Source: Oscillibacter hominis (GTDB taxonomy: Bacteria > Bacillota > Clostridia > Oscillospirales > Oscillospiraceae). From it: a stretch of DNA of 64,000 nt. This document shows positions 52,301 through 60,520 of the stretch, piece by piece (within the stretch, counting starts at the first letter, position 1; each line of letters starts with the position of its first letter). The stretch covers positions 1,736,001 through 1,800,000 of the forward strand of contig NZ_CP060490.1 in NCBI RefSeq assembly GCF_014334055.1, in the 5' to 3' direction. Made by a program: the position numbers and the translations under genes. The notes under the pieces were generated by a model. That model saw nothing but the letters and a program-made list of their open reading frames with translations. It did not search any database and had not been told where the DNA came from.

Positions 52301-54455
52301 CATAGTAGTACTGGTTCCAAGCTTCATGGGGATAGTAGCTGTGGGCGTGGTCGGCACTGTTCTTGTAGCTGTAGTTTGCATCCTGGGACTGGAAGAAGTC
52401 CACCCAGGACTGGGGCAGGCCGATGGTCATGGCCTGGTTGGAAGACGTGTCGTCCTGCCAATCCCAGGTGCCGCCGTAGACATAGAGGGCCGTGCCCACA
52501 GGCTCCATAGCCGTGGCCAGGAAGTTTTTCAGCGTCTTCCGTCCGGGGACGCCTCTGACAGGAGCCGTGTAGTCTTCCGCCACAAAGGTGATGTAGATGC
52601 TCTTGGCCGCGCCGCCGTCCTTGACGACCTTTACGGAATCGCCCACTGCGACCGTATCGGGCGCAACCTCAGAGCCGCCGGCCTGGCTGGTGATCTTCCA
52701 GGTCTTGGTGGAACCGTTCGTGGTCAGTACGGTTTCGCCCACCGTGATGGAGCTTCCATCCACGGCATTCACCGTACCCATCACCACAGAGTCATTTCCG
52801 CGATCCAGCATCGTTGCGGCGGTGACTTTACCGTCTTCCACGGTGATGTCGTAGATGTAGCCCTCCTGGAGGGTGTTCTCGATGGCATAGGTGCTGCCGT
52901 CGTTGGCAACTTTGTACGTCTTCGTCTCGCCGTTTACACTGAAGTTGTGGTCGAACGTTGCCTTATCGGCGCTTGTAACAGTGCCGTAGCTTTCAACGCC
53001 CAGATAAACCGCTTCCTCTGTGGTTGGCATAGCACTGCCGAAGAGGTCTTCCAGAATCTCAGCGGGGGTCATATCGGCATAGCCCTCGGGGTCGGAGAGC
53101 ACATTCTCCAGGTCCCAGCTGAACTTGCCGGCTGTGTTATAGTATACTCTGGTATATCCATCAAAACTCTTGAGCACTGCGTCATACCGCTCGCTCCACT
53201 TGGGATAGAATGCCTTCATATAGAAGCTGGCCAGTTGGTATGCCTCGCAGTTCTCATTCGGTCCGATGGCGCTAATCTGCACGCCGCCTCCGCTCTTGCC
53301 GGCCTTGCTGTCGGAGGGGGTGGAGTGCAGGAACACAATGGATCCGTCATCACAGGTGCCCAGGCAGATCCACACATGCCCGTTCATGGAGAAGATGTCG
53401 CCTACCTTAAACTCGCTGTCATCAAAGACGCGCCGGCCATCTCCATCGTCGTCTTTCCATTCAGTCCCATCGGGGTTCAGCAGCACCTTACCCATATCCA
53501 TAGTGCCCCAGCCTTTGTCTTTAAAGGCTCCGGCCATACCGGTGGCACCCTGGACATAGCCGTCACTCTCAGACACGGTGGCGCTCTCGGTGTTCATCAC
53601 ATTGTACACCGCCCAGCCCACATAGCCGGAGCAGTCGATGCCGGCATAGTAGTACTGGTTCCAGGCTTCATGGGGATAGTAGCTGTGGGCGTGGTCGGCA
53701 TTGTTCTTGTAGCTGTAGTTTGCATCCTGGGACTGGAAGAAATCCACCCAGGACTGGGACAGGCCGATGGTCATGGCCTGGTTGGAGGAATTCACATCCT
53801 GCCAATCCCAGGTGCCGCCGTAGACATAGAGGGCTGTGCCCACGGGCTCCATGGCCGTCGCCAGGAAGTTCTTCAGCGTCTTCACGCCAGGCTCACCGCT
53901 GACGGGAGCGGTATAGTCTTCCGCCACGAAGGTGATGTAGATGCTCTTGGCCACGTCGCCGTCCTTGACGACCTTCACGGAATCGCCCACTGCGACCGTA
54001 TCGGGCGCAACCTCAGAGCCGCCGGCCTGGCTGGTGATCTTCCAGGTCTTGGTGGAACCGTCCATGGTCAGCGCGGTTTCGCCCACCGTGATGGAGCTTT
54101 CATCCACGGCATTCACCGTCCCCATCACCACGTTGGCGCTGTCCTTATCCAGCATCGTTGCGGCGGTGACTTTACCGTCTTCCACGGTGATGTCGTAGAT
54201 GTAGCCCTCCTGGAGGGTATTCTCGATGGCATAGGTGCTGCCGTCGTTGGCAACTTTGTACGTCTTGGTCTCGCCGTTTACGCTGAAGTTGTGGTCGAAC
54301 GTTGCCTTATCGGCGCTTGTAACAGTGCCGTAGCTTTCAACGCCCAGATAAACCGCTTCCTCTGAAACCGGCCCGGTTTCTTCAGCGGATGCAGGAACAA
54401 TGAAGGAACACAGAAGGCACAGTGCGAGGAACAGCGCGCAGGTCCTTTTTTTCAT
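49365..54455 (-). CDS. Giant S-layer-anchored cell-wall hydrolase with three NlpC/P60 modules (1,696 aa)
   Basis: The ATG at 54455 (MKKRTCALFLALCLLCSFIV) follows AAAGGG; a longer frame lacks a site. After the signal peptide come three near-identical modules of about 440 residues (about 32-477, 478-909, 910-1352). Each has a beta-rich part (EEAVYLGV, TATFDHNFSVNGE-like, GDSVKVVKDG) and an NlpC/P60 peptidase with the Cys in YAGIDCSGYVGWAVYN and the His in GHVWICLG. Residues about 1360-1425 are an InlB-type repeat, then a Gly linker and beta domain, and about 1513-1696 are three SLH domains. It likely cuts peptidoglycan stem peptides at the cell surface. Module 2 lacks a segment present in 1 and 3. 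Confidence 0.92.
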   Translation of the reverse strand: MKKRTCALFLALCLLCSFIVPASAEETGPVSEEAVYLGVESYGTVTSADKATFDHNFSVNGETKTYKVANDGSTYAIENTLQEGYIYDITVEDGKVTAATMLDKDSANVVMGTVNAVDESSITVGETALTMDGSTKTWKITSQAGGSEVAPDTVAVGDSVKVVKDGDVAKSIYITFVAEDYTAPVSGEPGVKTLKNFLATAMEPVGTALYVYGGTWDWQDVNSSNQAMTIGLSQSWVDFFQSQDANYSYKNNADHAHSYYPHEAWNQYYYAGIDCSGYVGWAVYNVMNTESATVSESDGYVQGATGMAGAFKDKGWGTMDMGKVLLNPDGTEWKDDDGDGRRVFDDSEFKVGDIFSMNGHVWICLGTCDDGSIVFLHSTPSDSKAGKSGGGVQISAIGPNENCEAYQLASFYMKAFYPKWSERYDAVLKSFDGYTRVYYNTAGKFSWDLENVLSDPEGYADMTPAEILEDLFGSAMPTTEEAVYLGVESYGTVTSADKATFDHNFSVNGETKTYKVANDGSTYAIENTLQEGYIYDITVEDGKVTAATMLDRGNDSVVMGTVNAVDGSSITVGETVLTTNGSTKTWKITSQAGGSEVAPDTVAVGDSVKVVKDGGAAKSIYITFVAEDYTAPVRGVPGRKTLKNFLATAMEPVGTALYVYGGTWDWQDDTSSNQAMTIGLPQSWVDFFQSQDANYSYKNSADHAHSYYPHEAWNQYYYAGPDCSGYVGWAVYNLMHTESSVKGESDGYVMSSTKMAKTFDETYHYGTWERSTADGFKVGDIFSMSGHVWICLGVCDDGSIVFLHSTPSDSKAGESGGGVQISALNPSDTGKNCEAYELASYYMTTYYPEWSERYDAILRDYSNYTAIASSASAGKFSWDLENVLSDPEGYADMTPAEILEDIFGGTESTTEEAVYLGVKGYGTVTKTDKATFDHNFSVNGETKTYKVANDGSTYAIENTLQEGYIYDITVEDGKVTAATMLDKDSANVVMGTVNTVDESSITVGETVLTTNGSTKTWKITSQAGGSEVAPDTVAVGDSVKVVKDGDVAKSIYITFVAEDYTAPVRGVPGRKTLKNFLATAMEPVGTALYVYGGTWDWQDVNSSNQAMTIGLSQSWVDFFQAQDANYSFKNSADHAHSYYPHEAWNQYYYAGIDCSGYVGWAVYNVMNTESATVSESDGYVQGATGMAGAFKDKGWGTMDMGKVLLNPDGSEWKDDDGDGRRVFDDSEFKVGDIFSMNGHVWICLGTCDDGSIVFLHSTPSDSKAGESGGGVQISAIGPNENCEAYQLASFYMKAFYPKWSERYDAVLKSFNGYTRVYYNTAGKFSWDLTGAGLTDPEGYASKKPAEILKDLFGGNAVRFESNGGSAVETQSVTGGATAAKPANPTRSNYRFDGWYADSTLKTPYDFTKPVTENITLYAKWTYISSGGGGGGSTAATTYTVTASAGNGGTISPSGKVSVNRGNSKTFTITANEGYRIADVLVNGKSVGAVGSYTIKNITANQTITASFAKQDGSVPFTDVPENAWYLDGVEYAYENGLLKGTTDTTFSPNATLTRGMLVTVLYRMAGSPAVTGQCPFTDVAKGSYCEDAVTWAVANGVVNGFTATTFAPNQNVTREQMAAILYRYADLKGYDVSATADLSAFTDAGSIAAYAVPAVKWANAAGLVQGTTATTINPKGNATRAQVSMILMRFAENVAK
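50400..54362 (-). repeat. Three tandem 1.3-kb coding repeats in the SLH hydrolase gene
   Basis: Three direct repeats, about 53023-54362, 51728-53022 and 50400-51727, are nearly identical in DNA over long stretches; for example the segments reading DCSGYVGWAVYN and VKVVKDG are the same codon for codon. Repeats 1 and 3 are most alike; repeat 2 is shorter (lacks the stretch around DDDGDGRRVFDDSE) and differs around the NlpC half. Such sequence favours recombination, so copy number probably varies between strains. Confidence 0.93.
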
Positions 54456-54578
54456 ATTACGTCCCTTTCTTTTCAATTATTCCATTTCAACTCTTTCATC
54501 AAGATAACTACTGTCGCAGGGCTTCCCTCAATATTGCAGGTACTCATGCAATTCCATCCACCGGTATTACAGAGGTCT

Positions 54579-54624
54579 TTGTGCTCTATTTCCAATAGAG
54601 CACAAATTAGGGGCCCCTAATTTG
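54579..54624. other. Two overlapping perfect hairpins upstream of the SLH hydrolase gene
   Basis: TTGTGCTCTATT / AATAGAGCACAA (54579-54605, loop TCC) shares three bases with a perfect 22-bp palindrome CAAATTAGGGG/CCCCTAATTTG (54603-54624). A T-run follows on the plus strand. On the minus strand they lie between the transglutaminase gene and the hydrolase gene, with a possible promoter (TTGGAA-18-TGTAAT) overlapping the first stem. They probably form a terminator or leader structure. Confidence 0.6.
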
Positions 54625-54670
54625 ATTTTTTAATATCCGGTTTTCCGTCAGCTACTGCCGAGCCTGACAC

Positions 54671-56047
54671 TTAAAGCTCCACATACTCCAGAACCTCTTT
54701 GGTGCGCTCGAACTCGTCGTAGCGCAGCCCCCGGTCCCCGGTCTCCATTTCACCCAGTTGGTTGTCGTAGGGGTCGGCGCGCCAATGGTCCTTCGGCACG
54801 TCAAAATCCCCCTCGAACTGGGTATTGGCCACCATGCGGTAGGGGTCCAGGTGGCCGAAATAGTACTTCCTCCGCTCCTCGTTGCCCTCCCGGACGGCGC
54901 CGCCTCCGAAAGAAGGGTCGGCATACAGCCACCCGTAAGGCGCCACGTAAAACTGGGCCCAGTCGTGAGCGCCGCAGAAGCCCGGCTCCGCCTTCCATCC
55001 GCTCTGCCAGCGGGCGGGAATCCCCGCGCAGCGGCACAGCGTGATGAACAGCAGCGCCTGTACGCCGCAGTCACCGATGCGGTTGCGGGCACACATCTCC
55101 GGGATGTTCTCCAGCCCAAAATAGGCCCTCATAAAGGAGTACTTCACATTCAGCGTAATAAAGTCGTAGAAGCGTCTGGCCTTTTCCAGCGGCTCCTCTA
55201 CCCCGTCGGTCAGCGTCCGCACCAGCTCCTTGATGTAGGGGGTGAACATGACGTGAGGCGGAATCTCCTCTGTGTCAAACTTCGGCTGCTCCGGCGCGCT
55301 GACCGGCTGGGAGATATCCACATACCGGGCAGTCTGCACATAGGAGAACTCCACGGAAAATTCGTGATTTTCGTCCATGACCTCCTCCCAGAAGACCACC
55401 CGCTGAGGTGCCGTCTCCGGGGAGATGTGGGTGGGCCGCGGAAAGACCTGCTCGATCTGGATTTCACTCTGGGAATCACACGCACAGGGCAGCGGAAGGT
55501 ATGCCCGGACCCGCTCTCCCTTCCGGAAGCATTCGTCCTTCATCCGCACGCTGGCCCGGCAGCGGATACGGGCCGACATCCGGCCGTTTTCCCGCATCAG
55601 CCGGGCTGCCCGGTCCAGCCGCCCTTCGCCGCCGTCCTGTCCGTCGGCGCCGGCCACCACCACATTGGCGCGCTTGGCAAAGGCGGCGTCCGTCTTGCAC
55701 AGCGTCTCAAAAAAGCGGTTGAAATAGCGGGGCACGCCGTGGTCATAGATCCAGTCGATCTTCCAAGCGTCCTCCAGGGCGTCAAACTCCTCTTCGGTGA
55801 ACTCCGGGATGTGCTCCCGTACCAGTGACAGCGCCTCCGCCTTGGTATAGGGATAGTCGCTGGGCAGGCGGCGGATGATCTCCCGCTGCACTGTCAGGCA
55901 TTTTTTCAGCGCCTCCGGTGTATTTTCCGCCTCCAGATGGCGGTCGATGGCGCTGATGGCGCCCTCAAAATCGCCGTGGAGCTTGCGGCGCAGCACATCG
56001 TCCGGAAGGCCGATATGCAGGTATCGAAAATTGTCGTTTATGCTCAT
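54671..56047 (-). CDS. Transglutaminase-like domain protein (458 aa)
   Basis: A 458-residue protein without signal peptide. The N-terminal 130 residues are helical (DDVLRRKLHGDFEGAISAID). The transglutaminase core is in the C-terminal third: Cys in NRIGDCGVQALLFITLC, His in GFCGAHDWAQFYV and Asp in WLYADPSFGG. The middle part is beta-rich. It may act as a peptidase or amide-cleaving enzyme in the cytoplasm; it follows the murein-peptide genes. The start follows AAGGAG. Confidence 0.88.
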   Translation of the reverse strand: MSINDNFRYLHIGLPDDVLRRKLHGDFEGAISAIDRHLEAENTPEALKKCLTVQREIIRRLPSDYPYTKAEALSLVREHIPEFTEEEFDALEDAWKIDWIYDHGVPRYFNRFFETLCKTDAAFAKRANVVVAGADGQDGGEGRLDRAARLMRENGRMSARIRCRASVRMKDECFRKGERVRAYLPLPCACDSQSEIQIEQVFPRPTHISPETAPQRVVFWEEVMDENHEFSVEFSYVQTARYVDISQPVSAPEQPKFDTEEIPPHVMFTPYIKELVRTLTDGVEEPLEKARRFYDFITLNVKYSFMRAYFGLENIPEMCARNRIGDCGVQALLFITLCRCAGIPARWQSGWKAEPGFCGAHDWAQFYVAPYGWLYADPSFGGGAVREGNEERRKYYFGHLDPYRMVANTQFEGDFDVPKDHWRADPYDNQLGEMETGDRGLRYDEFERTKEVLEYVEL

Positions 56048-56080
56048 AATTGCTCCTTACTTGTCGAATTTGGGTAGAAG

Positions 56081-56115
56081 TATCCCCCACCCGTTTTGGG
56101 CAGGTGAGGGATACT
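56081..56115 (-). other. Hairpin after the DUF819 gene
   Basis: AGTATCCC...CACC pairs with GGTG...GGGATACT around a T-rich loop. There is no clear T-run on the minus strand, so it is a weak terminator. Confidence 0.45.
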
Positions 56116-56137
56116 CATAGGCTTCAAACTGCGGCAG

Positions 56138-57316
56138 CTATGCCAGCATATGTAGGATTGCACCCATGCCGAGGCCAAGGAAGTTGCCCACAGCCGCGCC
56201 TAACACGCCCATCAGGACGCCGATGCCGGCATAGGACTCATGATATGCAACCGCAATGATCGGCGCCGAGGCGCTGCCGCCGATGTTTGCAACAGACGCG
56301 GTGGACACCATGCACAGATCCCAATGGAACACCTTGGACAGCAGGAACATCAGCACCACATGGATCAACAGGATGAACATGCCGTAGACGATCCACATGG
56401 GAGCGGAGACCAGGTCGGCCAGGGTTGCCATGGAGGCCAGCAGGGAGACGACAGCGTACAGGTAGACACTGGACAGCTCTTCCACTGCGGGCAGCTTGCC
56501 CAGCGGGGTCATCGCGCAGATCAGGCCCAAAACGGTGACGAACACGGTGGTGCAGGTGCCCTTGTCGAACATGCCCAGGCCAATGTTGGTCAGGCCGGTC
56601 TTCATGGCGGCGCCGATCCACTGGGAGGCGGCGGAGACCAGCAGGGACAGGCCGATCAGGAAAATCCAGTCGGCAGCCTTGGCGTGCTGCTTTTCCTTGG
56701 CGACCTCAGCGTTGGCCGCGTCAGCCACGGCCTGGAGCTTGGAGGTGTCGGCCTTCACAGCGCCGTCCCACTTCTTGGAGTAGCGGACAGCTAACAGCAG
56801 CAGCGCGATCCAGACGGAATAGCAGACCGTATCCAGGGCAAGGGCGCAGCCGTAGGCGCCGGGGTCCACGGGCAGGGCGTCCTGCATGGCGGCCATGTTG
56901 GCACTGCCGCCGACCCAGGAAGCATACAGGGCAGCGGTGGCGCCCCAGGTGTCGGCGCCCAACATGCCCTTAAAGATGGGATAGCCGATGATGAAGCCGA
57001 TGCCGATGGTCACGGAGCAGCCCAGGAAGATGGAGATCATCCGCCCGGACAACTTGGCCAGCTTGCGGAAATCGCAGCGCAGCAGCATGACGAAAATCAT
57101 GGCGTACAGCAGGTTATTCTTCAGCGCTCCATAGGCTGCGGAGCACTCCTCGGAGTCGAACATGCCAACAGTGCAGAGGATCATGTTGATGACGTAAATC
57201 CAAACCAGAGGAGGAACTACATTAAATACCTTCCATTTAGCGTATTTCTCCAGGGCAAGCAGGCCGCCGGCCAGGAACATCAATACCGCAATGTAAGTAA
57301 AGCCGCTTGTAATCAT
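56138..57316 (-). CDS. DUF819-family membrane protein, candidate dipeptide transporter
   Basis: A 392-residue membrane protein with about 10 segments. The ATG at 57316 (MITSGFTYIAVLMFLAGGLL) follows AAGGGAG. The DUF819/YjcL features are LLYAMIFVMLLRCDFRKLAKL, GCSVTIGIGFIIGYPIFKGM and the symmetric ASWVGGSANMAAMQDAL. The family has no proven function. It is co-transcribed with a Glu-type dipeptide epimerase and a dipeptidase, so uptake of murein-derived dipeptides is inferred. A hairpin (57395-57422) precedes it. Confidence 0.85.
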   Translation of the reverse strand: MITSGFTYIAVLMFLAGGLLALEKYAKWKVFNVVPPLVWIYVINMILCTVGMFDSEECSAAYGALKNNLLYAMIFVMLLRCDFRKLAKLSGRMISIFLGCSVTIGIGFIIGYPIFKGMLGADTWGATAALYASWVGGSANMAAMQDALPVDPGAYGCALALDTVCYSVWIALLLLAVRYSKKWDGAVKADTSKLQAVADAANAEVAKEKQHAKAADWIFLIGLSLLVSAASQWIGAAMKTGLTNIGLGMFDKGTCTTVFVTVLGLICAMTPLGKLPAVEELSSVYLYAVVSLLASMATLADLVSAPMWIVYGMFILLIHVVLMFLLSKVFHWDLCMVSTASVANIGGSASAPIIAVAYHESYAGIGVLMGVLGAAVGNFLGLGMGAILHMLA

Positions 57317-57493
57317 ATTTCTCTCCCTTTCACATGTTTTTTGTTGCAGGCGTTTTTTCTGCCACTCTTCATTCTCTCTGTAAACGCCCTGTGTCAACGC
57401 CATCCCCTTGGGGTGGCGTTCTCATCCCATTGGCTCTCCCTCCTTTTCCCCGAATTCAGTTGATTGATGGGCGCTTGCCCAGGTTCACAAAAC

Positions 57494-58585
57494 TCAGTCC
57501 AGATACCGGATGCCCTCAATGCCCTGGATGCCCAGGCCGGGCTCGCTGGAGACGGTGATCTCCTTTTCGTTGAACACCGCGCCGCCCTGGACCGGGTCCT
57601 CGCTGCACAGCACCGGGCCGTCCAGGTCGATCTTGGTGATGACCTGCTTGGCACAGGCCAGATGTACGGCCGCGTTGACGCTGACCTTTGCCTCCAGCAT
57701 GCATCCGACCATGCACTCCACGCCGTAGACTTCGGCGGCGGAGGCGATCTTCAGCGCGTTGTAGAGTCCGCCGCACTTCATCAGCTTGATGTTCACCAAG
57801 TCTGCGGCGCCCATCTGCATGATCTTCACCGCGTCCTCCGGGGAGAACACGCTCTCGTCGGCCATGACCGGCACATAGGAGCGCTCCGTCACATATTTGA
57901 GGCCTTCAAAGTCGTGGGCCTTGACTGGCTGCTCCACGAACTCAATGTCCAGGCCCTTCTCCTGCATCTGGTTGAGGAGCTTGACCGCCTGCTTTGGCGT
58001 CCAGGCAGTGTTGGCGTCGATGCGGATGCATGCTTTGTCCCCGATGGCCTTGCGGACCGCCATCAGCCGGGCCACGTCCAGCTCGGGGCTGACGCCCACC
58101 TTGATCTTCAGGCAGTCATACCCCCGCTCGATGGCGTTGATGGCGTCCCTGGCCATCTCCTCAGGATCGTTGACGCTGATGGTGATATCGGTGACGATCT
58201 TATTGCGGCTGCCGCCCAAAAGCTTGTAAACCGGCACATGGTACAGCTGGCCGTACAGGTCCCACAAGGCCATGTCCGCCGCCGCCTTGGCGCTGGTATT
58301 TTTCACGATGCATTTGTTGAGAGCCCTCATCACGTCCTCAAAATCGTCCACATCCCGGCCCACCAGGGTTTTGATGATGTGGTCCTGAAGGGCGCCGATG
58401 ATTCCGCCGGTGGTGTCGCCGGTAATCGCTCCCGTGGGGGGCGCCTCGCCGTAGCCCACGGCGCTGGTGTCGATGTGGATCTCCACGATCACGTCCTCCA
58501 CACTCGAAACGGAGCGCAGTGCCGTCTTAAACGGCACACGCAGGGGTACGGAGATCATGCCCAAACGGATTTCTGTAATTTTCAT
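57494..58585 (-). CDS. Dipeptide epimerase (L-Ala-D/L-Glu type), enolase superfamily
   Basis: A 363-residue enolase-superfamily enzyme. The KxK general base motif is LKIKVG, metal ligands are IRIDANTAW, VEQPV and MADESVF, and the second lysine is in NIKLMKCGG. This matches L-Ala-D/L-Glu epimerases (YcjG/YkfB), which convert murein L-Ala-D-Glu to L-Ala-L-Glu. The start follows AGAGGAGG. It lies between a PepV-type dipeptidase and a DUF819 transporter, which makes murein-peptide recycling the likely role. Confidence 0.92.
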   Translation of the reverse strand: MKITEIRLGMISVPLRVPFKTALRSVSSVEDVIVEIHIDTSAVGYGEAPPTGAITGDTTGGIIGALQDHIIKTLVGRDVDDFEDVMRALNKCIVKNTSAKAAADMALWDLYGQLYHVPVYKLLGGSRNKIVTDITISVNDPEEMARDAINAIERGYDCLKIKVGVSPELDVARLMAVRKAIGDKACIRIDANTAWTPKQAVKLLNQMQEKGLDIEFVEQPVKAHDFEGLKYVTERSYVPVMADESVFSPEDAVKIMQMGAADLVNIKLMKCGGLYNALKIASAAEVYGVECMVGCMLEAKVSVNAAVHLACAKQVITKIDLDGPVLCSEDPVQGGAVFNEKEITVSSEPGLGIQGIEGIRYLD

Positions 58586-58606
58586 TGCGATTCCTCCTCT
58601 TTCCCT

Positions 58607-59977
58607 TTATTTTGCCAACTCGTACAGTGCCTGTGCGATAATCTGCGCGTTCTTCATCAGCTTCTCCACCTCGATGAACTCGTCGGGCTTGTGCTCGCGC
58701 ACCTCGTCACCGGGGAAGATGGGGCCAAAGGCCACGATGTTGGGGATGGCCTTGGCGTATGTACCGCCGCCGATGCTCTTGGGCCTGGCCTCCAGGCCCG
58801 TTTCCCGGGTATAGACCTTCAGCAGCGCCTGGATGAGCTCACTGTCCTCGGGCACATAGAGGCTCTTTTTATGGCTTTGACCCGTCAACTGGAAGCCGGC
58901 CTCCTCAAAGGCCCTGCGGAGCACCGGATCGCAGTCCTCCAGCCGTTTTGTCACGGGATAGCGGTAGTTGATCCGGAGGTTCAGCTCCTCTTCCCCGCCC
59001 TCGATGGTGCCTAAGTTCAAAGTCAGCCCTCCGGAGACCTCGTCGTAGAGAGCGATTCCCAAAGAGGCTCCGTCGGTTTCCATACCCACTTTCACGGCCA
59101 GGAATTCCACCGCCTCCTTCAGACCGCCTTCCAACGGGAGCTTTCTGAGCGTCTGCATCAGCCGGCCGATGGCGTTTTCCCCCTGCTCGGGCGTGCTGCC
59201 GTGGGCGCCCACGCCCGCCGCTTCGATCCGCACGCCTTCTTTTGTGAGGGTGCAGGCAACCTTTTCCGGTGCGGTGCGCCGCAGCTCTTCCGCCATCTCA
59301 CGGGGACAGCGCAGCTCTGCCGAAGCCGCCGCGGGCACCACATTGGGCGCCGAACCCCCGCTGAGCCGCATCAGGCGCACCGGCCCACTCTGGGTGTACT
59401 GCTTGCGGAAAGCTACATTGACAATGCCCTTTTCCCCGTTGATGACCGGATACTCGCCATCCGGGGTAAAGCCCATCAGCGGCAGCTCGCCGCCGTGGCC
59501 CAGGTAGTATTTCATATCGGCGCTGCCCGTCTCCTCATTGGTGCCGAACATCAGCCGGATCCGGCGCCGCAGGGGAAGTCCGGATTCCTTCAGCGCTTTC
59601 ATGGCATAGAGGGCGGCAAAGACCGGGCCCTTGTCGTCCATCGTTCCCCGTCCCCAGATTTTTCCGTCCCGGATTTCCCCGCCAAAGGGATCCACCGACC
59701 AGCCGTCCCCCTCGGGAACCACATCCAGATGGCCTAAGACGGCGATCATTTCCTCACCGCTTCCATATTCGCACCAACCCACCTGGTGATCCATGTCGCT
59801 GGTTTCAAAGCCGCACCGCCGCGCCGTGGCCAAGGCGTGTTCCAGGCTTCGCTGCACACCTTCCCCGTAAGGGAAGCCGCTGTCGTCATGCTCCTCCACG
59901 CTGCGAATCCGGACACTTTCCTGTAGGCTTTTGAGCAGCTCTTCCTGCTGTTGCGTCACCGCATCCCGCAGTTCCAT
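58607..59977 (-). CDS. pepV: PepV/Sapep-type Mn/Zn dipeptidase
   Basis: A 456-residue M20 metallopeptidase. Metal ligands are in GHLDVVPEG (His, Asp), GRGTMDDKGP (Asp), FGTNEETGS (Glu) and a C-terminal His; the inserted lid domain has APNVVPAAASAEL. The family cleaves dipeptides such as L-Ala-L-Glu. The start follows GGGAGG. It leads the murein-peptide salvage operon; the epimerase follows after 21 bp. Upstream lies a hairpin (60014-60057) and an operator-like dyad (60073-60092). Confidence 0.92.
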   Translation of the reverse strand: MELRDAVTQQQEELLKSLQESVRIRSVEEHDDSGFPYGEGVQRSLEHALATARRCGFETSDMDHQVGWCEYGSGEEMIAVLGHLDVVPEGDGWSVDPFGGEIRDGKIWGRGTMDDKGPVFAALYAMKALKESGLPLRRRIRLMFGTNEETGSADMKYYLGHGGELPLMGFTPDGEYPVINGEKGIVNVAFRKQYTQSGPVRLMRLSGGSAPNVVPAAASAELRCPREMAEELRRTAPEKVACTLTKEGVRIEAAGVGAHGSTPEQGENAIGRLMQTLRKLPLEGGLKEAVEFLAVKVGMETDGASLGIALYDEVSGGLTLNLGTIEGGEEELNLRINYRYPVTKRLEDCDPVLRRAFEEAGFQLTGQSHKKSLYVPEDSELIQALLKVYTRETGLEARPKSIGGGTYAKAIPNIVAFGPIFPGDEVREHKPDEFIEVEKLMKNAQIIAQALYELAK

Positions 59978-60013
59978 TCTTGACCCTCCCTATTCCTTCC
60001 AAAAAAACAAAAT

Positions 60014-60057
60014 ACCCAGCAAAGGCCAGGCAGATAGGGTCCCGGCCTTTGCTGGGT
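60014..60057 (-). terminator. Hairpin between the DUF3870 gene and pepV
   Basis: Stem ACCCAGCAAAGGCC / GGCCTTTGCTGGGT with a 16-base loop. On the minus strand TATTTTGTTTTTTT follows, so it terminates the DUF3870 transcript or acts as an attenuator ahead of pepV. The T-box consensus was not found. Confidence 0.85.
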
Positions 60058-60072
60058 TTCATCATGTTCATT

Positions 60073-60092
60073 GATATATTGGGAAATATATC
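60073..60092. promoter_or_regulatory. Operator-like dyad upstream of pepV
   Basis: A perfect AT-rich inverted repeat, GATATAT, a 6-bp spacer, then ATATATC. It lies in the only AT-rich stretch before the salvage operon, so it may be a regulator site or overlap a promoter (inference). Confidence 0.4.
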
Positions 60093-60115
60093 ACACAAAA
60101 TGAAGCAGCATTGAT

Positions 60116-60442
60116 TCAGTTCAGTTTTTCTTTTACCATGATGTACCGCTTGTTGGCATCCTTCAGTGCCGCAATCACCGCGCGGGTGGAGGAACCGTAA
60201 TACCGGCGGGTAACCTCCTCTTCCAACAGGTCATAATCCCGTTCCAAAGAGCGGCCCACACAGATCTTTCTGAGAAACTTCTCTGTCAGATCCAGCGTAT
60301 GGGTACAGTCCATATTCAGGATTTCCCCACTTCCAAGCTCCACTTCCAAAGCGATAAAAAAGGCGCCGTAGACCTTGGTAATTGCATTGTCGATATTGGT
60401 TCTGGACTCTCCAGTCACATACACCGTCTCACGATGCTCCAT
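60116..60442 (-). CDS. DUF3870 family protein (108 aa)
   Basis: A 108-residue protein (MEHRETVYVTGESRTN) of the DUF3870 family (recognised from memory). The start ATG 60442 is preferred: GAGG is 8 bases upstream, and the promoter's start site (about 60486) leaves little leader for the upstream alternatives at 60478-60481. Features: NAITKVYGAFFIALEVELGS and the acidic DLLEEEVTRRYYG. Function unknown. Confidence 0.75.
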   Translation of the reverse strand: MEHRETVYVTGESRTNIDNAITKVYGAFFIALEVELGSGEILNMDCTHTLDLTEKFLRKICVGRSLERDYDLLEEEVTRRYYGSSTRAVIAALKDANKRYIMVKEKLN

Positions 60443-60492
60443 ACTCATTGCCTCGCAGTTGCCAATCGGATTTACCATCACTTTACGGTTTC

Positions 60493-60520
60493 ATTATATC
60501 ATCGAAACAATACCTGTCAA
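60493..60520 (-). promoter_or_regulatory. Promoter of the DUF3870 gene
   Basis: Minus strand: TTGACA (60515-60520), 16-bp spacer, TATAAT (60493-60498). Between here and the tRNA cluster (60521-60925) no gene, RNA family or strong repeat was seen. Confidence 0.85.

Noticed and set aside
50400..54362. CRISPR-like repeat array
   Set aside because: The repeats are 1.3 kb, coding and in frame, with no short repeat-spacer pattern.
52044..54365. Long plus-strand open frame (773 codons) opposite the SLH hydrolase gene
   Set aside because: It has no ribosome site and mirrors the repeated GC-rich coding strand; the minus-strand product has signal peptide, NlpC/P60 and SLH domains.
60014..60057. Possible T-box leader before pepV
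   Set aside because: The hairpin is real, but no T-box sequence or specifier loop is present.
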